Below, piece by piece: positions 31,490-41,976 of a DNA stretch of 48,402 bases. Within the stretch, counting starts at the first letter, position 1, and every line of letters starts with the position of its first letter. Source of the DNA: Phoronis australis (Eukaryota; Phoronida; Phoronidae). Under the pieces are notes generated by a model, which worked only from the letters and a program-made list of their open reading frames with translations, had not been told where the DNA came from and ran no database searches. The stretch covers positions 59,769-108,170 of the forward strand of contig NMRA01000636.1 of assembly GCA_002633005.1 (NCBI GenBank), written 5' to 3'. A program made the translations under genes and the position numbers.

Positions 31490-31765
31490 TCAAGGCATCC
31501 TCATGGAAGGAAGGTCAAACCTTTTCACTGATTATTGACAGTGAGTACCAGCAAGTAAACAGACAGTCAGTGGAGTTCCTTGCACAGACTTGTGGCCTCT
31601 TCAAGGGGCCAAACCCTTTCACCGACTATCGAAAGTCAGTGGAGTGCCTTACAGACTTATGGCATCCTCAAGGAAGGGGGGTCCAAACACTTTCACTAAG
31701 TCAGTGGAGTACGTCACAGAGATGTATCATCCTCAAGGAAGGGGGCTGTTAAGTCAGTGGAATAC
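31490..31765 (+). repeat. Degenerate tandem repeat, ~60-75-bp unit, about 4 copies
   Basis: Units share AGTCAGTGGAGT, a CAGAnnTRTGGCATCCTCAA link and GGAAGGGGGTCCAAACnCTTTCAC. The copies vary in length. Two overlapping open frames result from the repeat; no domain. Confidence 0.7.
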
Positions 31766-32458
31766 CTATACCATATGGAGCACTACAGCACTTCGAGGTC
31801 CTCTTCTTGACCAAAATTGTCCATCACCCGAAAGGTGCGCACAGCCTCATTTTCATCGTAGTGGGTATTGAGCCAAACTCACTTGCTGACTGCAAGTAGA
31901 ATTGGTAGAAGCAGGAAAGAAGAAGGATCTGGACCAAGAGCTAAAAGCAGAGTCTGATGAGACAGAAATGCGAGACATGATGATATGATAGTACACTGAC
32001 AAATAGGAATGAAATTATAAGAAAAAATGATGAAGAAAATAACAACTGGTTTGATAAACAGCAATTTCCAACAAAGGTTACCTGAAAGATATAGGCCAGG
32101 CTGAGATATATAACAATCTAGACGAACACCTGAATGTTGTTTTGTAAAAACTATAGTCATGGTAGAAAAAAATATTGATAGCATGTATAGTTTTTCATGG
32201 TAGTAAACATAAAGTTTTGGTTGAAAACACAGCACTGGAGTAGAAATACACAGTTGTAATATTTGTTTACTCTAAAATTAAAATGTTTTCATTTTCTATC
32301 TTGACATATACTGGCTAAACTGTCTTGGCCAGTATGGGTGGTCCTGTCTGACAACAAGTCAGGTCTTAGTGGCCTGACCTACAAAAATGTGAGGCAAAAA
32401 TAGGAAAACAAGAACCTTAAATGAGAGAATCATTGTTCTCACAACGAGAAATTACTTC

Positions 32459-32644
32459 TTGGGTCTCTTTTACATTAACTTTTCAACAGGAAAAGTTGAA
32501 ATGCTTTACTCTGGGAACCAAAAATTCGCCGCGATTCGAAGGAGCACCCCTAGCGGCAGTACCTGGAACTACGAAGTGAGTCAGAAATACGCCCGACTGT
32601 CAGAAATCGACGAAGGGCACGTTTGCAACAAGTGTTTGAAATAG
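32459..32644 (+). pseudogene. Possible BED zinc-finger start of a hAT-type transposase
   Basis: The 61-codon ORF includes GSTWNYEVSQKYARLSEIDE followed by HVCNKCLK and a stop. An aromatic residue followed some 20 residues later by C-x2-C is the first half of a BED finger, the usual N-terminus of hAT transposases. The second half (H-x3-5-H) is not found in frame. Its position inside the CAGGG-ended element supports the idea, but the match is short. Confidence 0.35.
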
Positions 32645-34070
32645 TTCACTGATGAACCTTTTAGTGCGCAATAGGATTCATTATGTGCGCAAATTAGGAA
32701 ATTTACCAATTAATTCAGGTCAAAGTTGAAGGTCGCGGGAACTGGCAACTTTTTCAACTTTTAAGTCAACGAAAGTGAAAAATACTTACGTAATAACGTG
32801 CGCAAGGGTTTCTTCTACAAGTTCACGAAGTTTCACGCCAAAATTCAAGAGTTTAGTCTTCTCCTGAGTTGAAAACCAAATACCACTTGTTTTTACCGGT
32901 GGCCATTTTGCTTTGAAATGTCGGTCACGTCGCTGCAAAAAAACTCGTGCAAAGTATTATTAAACGGATTTTGCGACAAAAAAAAAACTAACATTTCAGT
33001 AAAATAACGTCTTATTTCATACTTTGAAGTAATCTTTATTCACATTTATTGCATTTTTGAGTGATTTTTTGCCGATTGTAATGTGCAAATTTTACACGGT
33101 GACTGATACGCGAAGCGATTTGATGACGTATGTTGTCCTCGCTATTTGGAGGCTATTCACTTCATAGAAAACTAATTGTTGAGTACGTAAACAGCATAAG
33201 TACTACATTTTTGTTGTGAAATTTGCACTGAATTGTTTATTCGGTTAAAGCATCGTTTCACGGATTTTTTTTCGACAGACGTTTTTCAAACATGAGTTAA
33301 GTTGCAAAATTTGGGCTGCGAACAAAAAGCGGAGGGAATTTACCCTCGGAGTTAGTTTGAATCTTTAGCGACTTTGCCAGTAGCAGGTCAGACCTAGCAA
33401 AATCCCGGATACTTTTTCAACGGGCATTTTCTCCCTTCTCAAATCGCAAACTTAGCTATTCGAATGCACGTGTCAGTTAGAGAGCACGAATTCAACTTTC
33501 ACGTCGGGAACTTGATTTGCGCTCTAGAGACTTTCAATGATGGTCGTGTAGAACAGTAAGGCCTACCTGCATGAACGAAGTCAGTTTTGGGATCTGAAAT
33601 TTGTGAGTATTTAACGCGGCAGGAAAGAGTTGTAGTAAATGTCGACGTCAGCCCCGGCTGTGGCGTCTCTATGTTGTGATGTCCTTTTGGTAACAATGTT
33701 GGTCTTGGCCTGGTGCGACGTCTAACGCCAGAAGAGCCCAGCCGAGGTCACCCTTCTATCACGTGACCAGTCACCCTTCAAGACCACGTGACAAGATCGT
33801 CTGGGCCAGCTCGCTGCCGTCCTGTGCGGACGTAATGTGAGTATACTCCGGACTTTGGTCTTGCACCGCGTTAATAGGCCCGAACCTGTGTGTCTGCTTA
33901 GGCAGCCGACCCCACTTTTTTATTACAACAGAGTATAATCTAAACATTTTCTCGATGATCTAAAATCAATTTTGGCGCGTAAAAATGGCGGGAAAATTTT
34001 GTGACCTGGCATTTATGAATGCGAGCTGGATTTTGGAAATGCGACCTGGGATTCTGGCGATTTTAGTAGC
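32645..34070. other. Interior right part of the 5.2-kb element
   Basis: No gene. A ~26-bp direct repeat (GTCACCCTTC...CACGTGAC) at about 33747-33792 holds two CACGTGAC E-boxes in a locally GC-rich stretch. Nothing else recognised. Confidence 0.45.
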
Positions 34071-34086
34071 ATCGAGCCCTGGCTCA

Positions 34087-34885
34087 CCCTACCGAGGCAC
34101 TCGGCAAGGGGCTACGTGTTGCCTACCTGGTGAGAGGATTAACGTTAATGGAGTCAGATTGTAAACAATAACACAGAATTGTAAACAATAACCTAAACCC
34201 CGACGTCGTGCAACTTATCCAGTATATAATTTTGAAGTTTTTTTAGGCAACCCAGCCCGGCAGAAGACGGTGCTGAGTCAAATGACCGCAAGCGCAGGGA
34301 TTTACAAGACAAACCATGCCGGTATTTAAGTCACACAGCTCAATGGTACTTACCTTGAAATGCAGTTGCTTAAACACTTCTTAAATGCAATCACAAGTTA
34401 TAGTGAGTTCAACATAGCAAATTAAAACGTAAGGTTTGCAACTTCTGCCATGTTTTATCACGTGGTACAAAAATTCTTTTTTCATTATTTTTATTGCTGT
34501 TATTTCAGAAAAATAAGCCACGCAAATAACTTGAATATGTTTATGATGAATTAAATACTTCATCTGTGTCTACTTTATAATCTATAGCGTATTATTTAAA
34601 CTGTCTCGGTGTTCTTTTTAGTGGGTCAAAAGGTCGTATTTCCGTTTGTGGCGAAAGTGAGAAAGAATCAGGAACCATATTCCCCGCCGGGCAATGGTCT
34701 ACGTTTGTCTTGGTATTATTCTGTTCATAGAATATTTTGTATTAAGTGCAGAGTATCATCAAAGTAACGTGTATTGGAAACTAGAAAGACCTTTGTTCCT
34801 AGTCAGACCCGGTGCTCACTCTCAGACTCACGCTGTCACAGGCGCTTGAGAAGTTGAGTTTAACTTTATCTGTTCCTCAATGTCA
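34087..34885. other. Unannotated stretch between two mobile elements
   Basis: AT-rich, short ORFs only; no motif recognised. Confidence 0.55.
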
Positions 34886-36365
34886 ATCACGACTAGGCAA
34901 TGACCATCGCCTCTGTTGGCCCGAACCAGAGGCGATGCAGCTCCTATAGGCGCTCTGCACGCCGGAAGCTTTTCGGCGAATTATGCCTCGCACCGACTAA
35001 ACCATCAAAGTCACGTTGTTATAAATACCTTTTGCACATAGAGGAACACCTGAGGAGGTTGTCAATGTGTTTAATTCTAGGGACGTGACAAAGTCTTATC
35101 TCAACGCTGATTGGCTTTTCCCAGATGTTGCGTAATGGCGATTATCGATTAGACAGCCATTGTTTTATGGTGGCTATAGTATTTCCACTCTCTCTCCTCC
35201 AGAAACCAAGAAAACGGGGAACCACATTATTGATGACGTAGACCGTAAATTCTTCTGGGCATACGTCATTTTCTTTGTTGAATTTTCATTCTTGTCAAAG
35301 CATGTCACTGGTGAGAAGTTGGGGGAATTTTTCGCTCCTGTTTGACTGCTTGTATTTTGAAAGGTAAGTTATTTTTTCTTATGAAATGTGTTCTTTATTC
35401 TTTTTTTATATCTTTTGCAACCGCTCACCAAATTTCAATTCAATCAAATCACCGTATCATGATCTGCTAACTCCGGCAAAGTTAAGACCCGAGGCAGGCA
35501 TTCTCGCCAACCAGCCATAACGGACCTGTGTATCGGCATTGCCGTTTATGGTTAACAATTGCTCTTAAATTAGGTAGATTGACTAGTTTATGTAAATTAA
35601 TAGCAGAATTGATCAATTTGGATGAAGTTCCATACATTTTCATGTGTATTTTTTGTATATCAATGACTTTGTAAGGTGTAGTATAGGTAATCTTGGTCCG
35701 GCGAATTTTGGACACGTGATCAAATCCCAGAGATTTGATTGGCTCAAAACCTGAATTCTTTGATAATGTTGAAGTGTGATTTTGGCTAGATTTTCTTCAC
35801 AATATTGCCATGATTTACTATTTTTTATGAAATAAAACCACAGTTTGTCAACTCCATATGACAGTAGTGTTTTTGTTGATTTTTTCATTGAATAACATAT
35901 AATGATTTTCTAATTAAACACGTTAAAAAAAATTTTCAGTTTGGGACAAGAATAGCTTGCTGATATTGTTGTTCTTTCAAAAGTTAAGTTGGTGCCTGGA
36001 AAATCATTGAGTAGGTACATCGATTCTTTTACCTTCTTGAGGTATTTGACAAAATATAATTCCACTGGCCTGACATGATATTGTGTCCACAACTGGAGAA
36101 TTTACATTTGTAGTTTTCAAGTTCTTGAAGTACACTTATTAAGGAAAGGAACTGTTCAATTTTTTGAAAAAAGATAAATCAATGCATTTTGTGAACACAA
36201 AATGCCTCATAAAAAGTATAATTTTTTGTTATGTGTTGCTCATCTAAGTAGAATGTTTTTCACTTTGTTGCACATCAGTGTAAAAAAATTCAAACTTTAG
36301 TTTTAGGGTTCGTAGTGAGTGTTTAATAGTAATTACAGGACAAGGCAGTCTGAATCATTTGGTGT

Positions 36366-36511
36366 NNNNNNNNNNNNNNNNNNNNNNNNNNNNNNNNNNN
36401 NNNNNNNNNNNNNNNNNNNNNNNNNNNNNNNNNNNNNNNNNNNNNNNNNNNNNNNNNNNNNNNNNNNNNNNNNNNNNNNNNNNNNNNNNNNNNNNNNNNN
36501 NNNNNNNNNNN
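36366..36511. other. Assembly gap (146 N)
   Basis: Unresolved bases inside the nested element. ORFs made of X over this span are artefacts. Confidence 1.
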
Positions 36512-36590
36512 CTTAAAGTTGAACGAATCTCGTTTTGGTTTCATTTATCTTGTAAAATTGTATTACTACAACTACTTTTCTGTTATGGGT

Positions 36591-36973
36591 GGCAGCCATC
36601 TTGGCAGCCATTTTGTACAAAATAAACATGTATGCATAACACAATTGTATGATATCCTTGCAGTTCATAAAAACACATTTAATATTCATTTATTACATGT
36701 ACATCATGGTTGCATGGTTGCTGAATCAATCTCTTCTTGTGGTCGTTAATGCAGTAACGTTGGCAGCCATTTTGGCAGCTATTGCGGAAATGTCGAAAAT
36801 ATTACCTAAACATGTTTTTCACCATTCTCTTCAAAAAAGCAATGAAAAGACCTATCATTTGGTATATCACACCATATAGTTCGTTAATGGTATGTTACAC
36901 CATATAGTTCATTAACGTAAAACAATAAGACGTTTTTGCAGTCATAATGGTGGCCATATTGTCCGCCATTTTG
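36591..36973. repeat. GGCAGCCATTTTGG motif cluster in the nested element
   Basis: GGCAGCCATCTTGGCAGCCATTTTG at 36591-36615 (given here as two overlapping sites, GGCAGCCATCTTG and GGCAGCCATTTTG), TTGGCAGCCATTTTGGCAGC at 36760-36779, and GGTGGCCATATTG plus CCGCCATTTTGG at 36949-36973. The core GCCATNTTG is the YY1 consensus read on the other strand. Confidence 0.7.
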
Positions 36974-38053
36974 GAATTTGGAATTTTTTGTTGTCTTAAA
37001 CATGTTTCTCACCAAGTAAATGCTAGGATGTTCATATCCTGAAATTTTCATGTTGTTATTAAAAGTATTGAGGAAGTTATTGTGAAAAAACTAATTTTGG
37101 GTCACATAAATTCCTCTAATTCCCATGTATTCAGTGGACTAAAAAAAGGGCTAATTATCGCTCTTCAAACGTTCATAAAAAGTCAACGGCTCAACGGATT
37201 TTGTTAATTTTTTTTTTGTTTGAATTTGTTTTTGATGTTTTTTTAAACCAATGCATTTTTAAATATTAAATAAGAATTTGAAATTTTTTGTCACGTCCCT
37301 AGTTTAATTCCTTCCAACTCGAACAAATACTCCCGTTATGAAACTTTTTCTTCGAGCAGTCCCTATTTCAGTTCCCAAAATCGTGAACTCACCATTTTTA
37401 CACTGCGCACGCTCCATTTTTTACCGCGCTCGCTAGGTGATGTGACTTCATGACCTCAATCTTTAAATAGGCCAAAGGTGAGCCATTGCGGTCTTGTCAG
37501 TCAAATGTTCGTTTCCAAAATGCCACCACTTATACTTGTCTGTAATTGGCGTTACTTGAAACTGATTGTATTTTAATGAATTATTGTTTGTATTTGATAA
37601 AAATAAATGCTGTTGATATGACATTTAATAGTCTTTGTGCACATATTTGACATTTTAATGTTTAACAACAGGGCAAATGCATGGCTGGTTCCCGGCAGCA
37701 TGTACGCAAAGGGAGGGAACTTCAGCTTTCAAAGTTCGCCGGTAGGACTGCAACTTCTGACGTGCGCCGAGTGAAAATGTTGATTTCACGATTTTGGGAA
37801 CTGAAATAGGGACTGCTCAAAGAAAAAGTTTCATAACAGGAGTATTTGTTCGAGTTGGAAGGAATTAAACACATCGACAACCTCCTAAGGTGTTCCTCTA
37901 TGCGCAAAAGGTATTTATAACAATGTGACTTTGATGGTTTAGTCGGTGCGAGGCATAATTCACCGAAAAGCTTCCGGCATACAGAGCGCCTATAGGAGCT
38001 GCATCGCCTCTGGTTCGGGCCAACAGAGGCGATGGTCATTGCCTATCACGACT

Positions 38054-38510
38054 GACGACACTAAGAAAACATTTTTCTTATATATGGTTATGAGTCATCA
38101 GGAAATTCGAGTGCCTGTGCTCAGTCGGATAAAGCATGCCCATTTCATTGGTATTTCAAATTCTGTCTGGAATACTTAAACAAGAAAATGAAGTGTCATA
38201 ATATACAATTCCCTGCTCTCTTGGATCAGGCGCACCACTTCACACTCACCTTTTCGTGAAATCTACAGCATTTGAGAAGATACTCAACAAATTATATTCG
38301 TCTCCCGAGCGTTTTCCCTTGATCCAAGATGTCCGCTAACGACCGTACGTTCGTGAGAGGACAAAACTGCCTTCTCGCGAATGAACTCACGGTCGCGAGA
38401 GTACAAAAATTATATTCAGGCGATCGAGGTCACGGTTGCAAGAGAGCAAATTGTCTTTTCGCAAATGCAAACTAGCTTACATTCGCAAGAAGTAAAAAAA
38501 AACCCCAAAA
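38054..38510. other. Unannotated stretch right of the long-TIR element
   Basis: Includes AAGAAAACATTTTTCTTATA and ATGGTTATGAGTCATCAGGA, a host repeat shared with 11275-11310. Otherwise no feature. Confidence 0.5.
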
Positions 38511-38514
38511 CACC

Positions 38515-39393
38515 ATTTACTACGTAAGCCAACACTGCGTGTATTATCTTACTCATATGGAATACATTTGCCTGCGCGAAAGTAGTTCACTTCTATCATT
38601 TTGCTCAGTAGACGGCGCTTTTGTAAACATGGTGGCTCGCGATTTCTGGTTTAGGCAGTAGACATATCGCGTTTTTGAATCAATGTAAATGTTACTGAAC
38701 AACTGTTGTAAATGTCGACTCAAATCAATGTCCGAACCGGGATTCTAACCTGAGACCAGCCATGTACGCCTGCACGGTAGTACTTGCTTAAAAAGTGAGT
38801 TAAAAGGGGTCTGAATTGAAAATATATTGGTGATTTTCGACACATTGCTGTGACTGTGGCCGCTTGGACTTCGACTTCAGAGTTTAGTCTTATCAACCTA
38901 ACTACTTTGGAAACAAGTCGGATATATTGTTCCCTGGTTTAGAGAATGGTGCTATCAATATGTTGTAATAACTTCAGTGCAGGTTCACTAGTTATACCTC
39001 ATGGAATCAGGCTGTTAGTGTTAGTAGTGTTAGTCAGATGGATCACGGTCGGTGACAGCAAATGTCGAGACTTGACCAGGTGATTACATGTGTTGTTGGT
39101 CACTTTATACTAGGGAAAAATGGGAAATGAACAACAGGACAAGGACATGGTCAAAAAAAGTTGATGAATGTAACAACTGAATAACATTCCTATTATTCGG
39201 TGTATTAGATAGTGACCACCGTCTCTAGCTGGTTTCAGTAGAGACAGTGAAGCGCCTCTGAGAGTTTCATACATTGATAGATTTTTGGTGACTTATGCCT
39301 CACTCTGATTAAAACATCAAAGTCATGTTGTTTAAGTACCTCTTGCTCATAGAGGGACACCTAAGGTACCCATTGATATCTTTAATTTCTTGT
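38515..39393 (+). repeat. ~0.87-kb direct repeat, copy 1
   Basis: Aligns by eye from ATTTACTACGTAAGCCAACA to TCTTTAATTTCTT with 40173-41031 in the same orientation, with scattered substitutions and small indels. Its right part (from about 39273) is a diverged piece of the long-TIR element's arm (ATCAAAGTCATGTTGTTTAA). No ORF of note inside. Confidence 0.8.
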
Positions 39394-39440
39394 TGTGAGA
39401 AGTTTGGTCATCATTTGCTTTTGTTTACGAGTCAGTCAAC

Positions 39441-39827
39441 ATGCCACACTGTTTCTGCGTACCGGGATATACTCATTATCACCCAGAGCCTGTAAGCAGC
39501 CCTGCTGCGATGTTGAGTAGTGGGAGTGAATACAGGCCCAGTTGGGCATCGAGTGAAGAGGACAGTTCGTCGTCCAATGAACAGTTCGGTGAGCCACACA
39601 TTGATAAGTTTATTGTGTACTTGTGTAAAATATTGGAGCTATTTAGAAGGTGCCAGGTGTGTGGCGAGGGAGTTACACGACGGGACTTAAGCAGCTTGTG
39701 TGCTCAGGTAATCATGCAGTGGGAGTGTGTTGCGGGACACTCGGACAAGTGGGACAGTTGTTCCTCTGTCCATGAGACGATAATGAGTACATCTCGACAT
39801 GCAGCAACAGTGTGCCATGTTGACTGA
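39441..39827 (+). CDS. Cysteine-rich ORF, transposase-associated type (128 aa)
   Basis: Starts MPHCFCVPGYTHYHPEP, then a Ser/Glu-rich stretch (SSEEDSSSSNEQ), then KFIVYLCKILELFRRCQVCG and WECVAGHSDKWDSCSS. The order 'KFIV-F/Y...L-F-x-x-C-x-x-C-G...GHSDKWDS' recalls a family of uncharacterised, probably transposon-derived proteins common in aquatic animals (from memory, no search). It is short for that family and lies between two direct repeats. It could be a truncated gene or the first exon of a larger one; there is a GT-rich region after CAGGTAATC at about 39704 that could be a donor. The start is the first ATG after in-frame stops. Confidence 0.45.
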   Translation: MPHCFCVPGYTHYHPEPVSSPAAMLSSGSEYRPSWASSEEDSSSSNEQFGEPHIDKFIVYLCKILELFRRCQVCGEGVTRRDLSSLCAQVIMQWECVAGHSDKWDSCSSVHETIMSTSRHAATVCHVD

Positions 39828-40172
39828 CTTGTAAACAAAAGCAAACGACGGCTGAACTTTACACAACGGAGGTGGAGTGATGACTGCCTCGGCAGCTCTC
39901 ACAGTCGCTCTATATGAAAAGAAATTGGTGCGAAAGTGTTGCCTCCCAAAACGTCACTTCCGGAGTAGCAAATGAGTAATTGTTTCAATTATAAAAAACT
40001 GTATTTAAATGAAAAATATGTCTGGGATAATAAAAAACCTTATTTTTGCTAAAAATGACATGAAAAAAGTTGCCTTCGTCTTTAAGGGTTTTACAGGCAG
40101 GAAATCTTGAAACACCACCCAAGTTCATTGTGTTATGCTTGAGTACCCAACACCGCCATCACCAACCCCAGG
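39828..40172. other. Spacer between ORF and second direct repeat
   Basis: No feature recognised. Confidence 0.5.
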
Positions 40173-41031
40173 CATTTACTACGTAAGCCAACACTGCGTG
40201 TATTATCTTACTCATATGGAGTACATTTGCCTGCCCGATAGTAGTTCACTTCTATCATTTTGCTCGGTATTAAAGACGGCGCTTTTGTAAACATAGTGGC
40301 TCGCGATTTCTGGTTTAGGCAGTAGGCCTATTGGGTTTTTGAATCAATGTAAATGTTACTGAACAACTGTTGTAAATCACTCAAATGCCGACTCAGATCA
40401 ATCTCCAAACCGGGAATCTAACCTGGACTAGCCATGTACGCCTGCACTGTGGCACTTGCTTAAAAAGTTAAAAGGGGTCTGAATTGAAGATAAATTGGTG
40501 ATTTGCGACACATCACTGTGACTGTGCCCGCTTGGACTTCAGTCTTATCATACCCAACTACTTTGGAAACAAGTCAGATATAATGTTCCCTGGTTTTCAG
40601 AACGACACTATCAATATGTTGTAATAACTTCAGTGCAGGTTCACTAGTTATACCTCACGGAATCAGGCTGTTAGTGTTAGCCATATGGAACACACCACTG
40701 ACAGCAAATGTCTAGACTTGACCAGGTGAATACACGTGTTGTTGTTCACTTTGTACTTGGGAAAAATGGGAAACGAACAACAGGACAAGGACATGGTCGA
40801 AAAAAGTTGATGAATGTAACAACTGAATAACATTCCTATTATTCAGTGGATTGGATAGTGACCACTGTCTCTAGCTGGCCCCAGTAGAGACAGTGAAGCC
40901 CCTCTGAGAGTTTCATACATTGATAGATTTTCGGTGACTTATGCCTTACACTGATTAAAACATCAAAGTCATGTTGTTTAAGTTCCTTTTGCTCATATAG
41001 GGACACCTTAGGTACCCATTGATGTCTTTAA
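40173..41031 (+). repeat. ~0.87-kb direct repeat, copy 2
   Basis: Second copy of 38515-39393. Past the common end it continues into CCAACTCAAACAAATACTCC, which is arm sequence of the long-TIR element, so copy 2 keeps more of the ancestral sequence than copy 1. Confidence 0.8.
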
Positions 41032-41200
41032 TTTCTTCCAACTCAAACAAATACTCCTGTAATGTACCTTTTTCTTCAATCAGTCCTTTGTTCAGTTGCC
41101 GAAATCGTCAACTGGCCAGTTTTACACTGCGCGCCCACCCATTTTTACTGCACCTTCCAGTGTGAGGCATAATTCGCCTTAAATCTTCCGGCATATGTTA
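40920..41200. mobile_element. Diverged relic of the long-TIR element family
   Basis: Left-arm-like sequence (TTTTCGGTGACTTATGCC, ATCAAAGTCATGTTGTTTAA, AACAAATACTCCTGTAATG, TTTTACACTGCGCGCCC) is followed at 41161-41198 by the inverted arm tip-proximal piece (TGTGAGGCATAATTCGCC, TCTTCCGGCAT). Both outer tips are missing. Confidence 0.6.
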
Positions 41201-41463
41201 CTATCAGTGGATGAAACTTGTTATCCATGTCAGGGACCAGTATATCCGAGCAGAGTCATATTTTGTAATTCTGTAACTATAGAATTTCAGCAAACGGTTA
41301 ACTAAACATATTTCCTATCTGTAGTATTAAAATTGATCAGCTTGATTTAAATTTTACCGCCGTAAGTCAACTCACTTGGACACAGATAATTCTAAGAGGC
41401 ACATCAGTCATGCCAGTAAAAATTGAAGGCCTTTAATTGCTATTTGCGTGTATTTAATTTCAG

Positions 41464-41976
41464 ATGGTGAACTGTAATACTCCACTGAAAAAGGCAAAGT
41501 CAAAGACATGCATATTATGTGGCAAACTGTTATACTCCGACTCTCACACACACAAAGTTAAAAAATGCTGCATTAAAGCAGAGGTACTTGAATTTTTTTG
41601 AACTCGTTAACACTCAATTCAACAATGATTTGCTGGACAATAGGGCTGAGTTTATCTGCAGCTCATGCATTTAGTTTTGTAGAAAACTCACACAGCTGCA
41701 GAAATCAGCAAGAATGGATGTCGGCATTCTCATTGCGCAGTCTGAAGATCGACAGAAACATGTACTACTTGATTCGCCATCTGTTTCTAAGAAGCCAACA
41801 GGAGCAAAGAGATTGTTAAATTTTGAGTCCGAGTTAGTTGACCATGGGTATTCAGTATCTGAGGATTATCAACAATCCAACCCTTTCCTGTCAAACGTGT
41901 CTAAAGACTCAACTGAGCAACTTGATCGGAAACTGTTGTTTAAAATCAGTACATCTTTGGATGATCTTTGCATTTA
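41464..41976 (+). pseudogene. Broken gene for a protein with an N-terminal four-cysteine zinc module
   Basis: A splice-acceptor-like TTTAATTTCAG precedes ATGGTGAAC. The frame gives CILCGKLLYSDSHTH then KKCC; after the T7 run at 41593-41599 the frame must shift by one to reach FICSSC, then a TAG at 41672-41674, then KLTQLQKSARMDVGILIAQS and onward to about LDDLCIYPYQK. C-x2-C ... C-x2-C spaced by about 60 residues looks like a ZAD-type or similar treble-clef N-terminal module (inference). With one frameshift and one stop it is not functional as read, unless the T7 run is a sequencing error. The frame is then lost in the foldback repeat starting near 41977. Confidence 0.5.

Larger units (their letters stand above)
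28871..34081. mobile_element. 5.2-kb CAGGGCTYGA-ended DNA element (hAT-like)
   Basis: Left end CAGGGCTTGACAACGAGCTG; the right end in inverse reads CAGGGCTCGATGCTAC. GCTCA at 28866-28870 and 34082-34086 is a 5-bp target duplication. Both ends carry subterminal AAATGCGAGCTG and AAATGCGACCTGG repeats in both orientations, the kind of array hAT transposases bind. An internal ORF at 32459-32644 could be a transposase N-terminus. Most of the interior is not recognisable coding sequence, so the element is degenerate or non-autonomous and has probably absorbed other insertions. Confidence 0.65.
35077..37302. mobile_element. 2.2-kb DNA element nested in the long-TIR element
   Basis: Ends CTAGGGACGTGACAAA and its inverse TTTGTCACGTCCCTAG (16 bases, allowing one poly-T difference), flanked by TTTAATT at 35070-35076 and 37303-37309. 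The uninterrupted right arm of the outer element shows the empty site (TTTAATTCC), confirming the insertion. The interior is AT-rich without recognisable transposase and includes the assembly gap. Confidence 0.85.
34895..38044. mobile_element. Long-TIR DNA element with 9-bp target duplication, interrupted by another element
   Basis: Starts AGGCAATGACCATCGCCTCT and ends with the inverse GGCGATGGTCATTGCCT. ATCACGACT at 34886-34894 and 38045-38053 is a perfect 9-bp target duplication. The inverted arms are about 290 bases: left arm 34895-35076 plus 37303-37410, right arm about 37760-38044. The tip of each arm itself forms a hairpin (CATCGCCTCTG / CAGAGGCGATG). Without the inner insertion the element is about 0.92 kb and non-coding. 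Long inverted arms and a 9-bp duplication suit a Mutator-like (MULE) element. The 62-codon and 105-codon ORFs over the arms are arm translations, not genes. Confidence 0.85.

Noticed and set aside
34900-35088. ORF MTIASVGPNQRRCSSYRRS (and its copy at 37722-38039, minus) as a conserved protein pair
   Set aside because: The similarity comes from the inverted arms of the long-TIR element; the frame includes the subterminal hairpin and has no domain.
38515-41031. LTR retrotransposon with 0.87-kb LTRs
   Set aside because: No primer-binding site, polypurine tract, TG...CA ends or pol sequence; the interior is only 0.78 kb and the repeats merge into DNA-transposon arm sequence.
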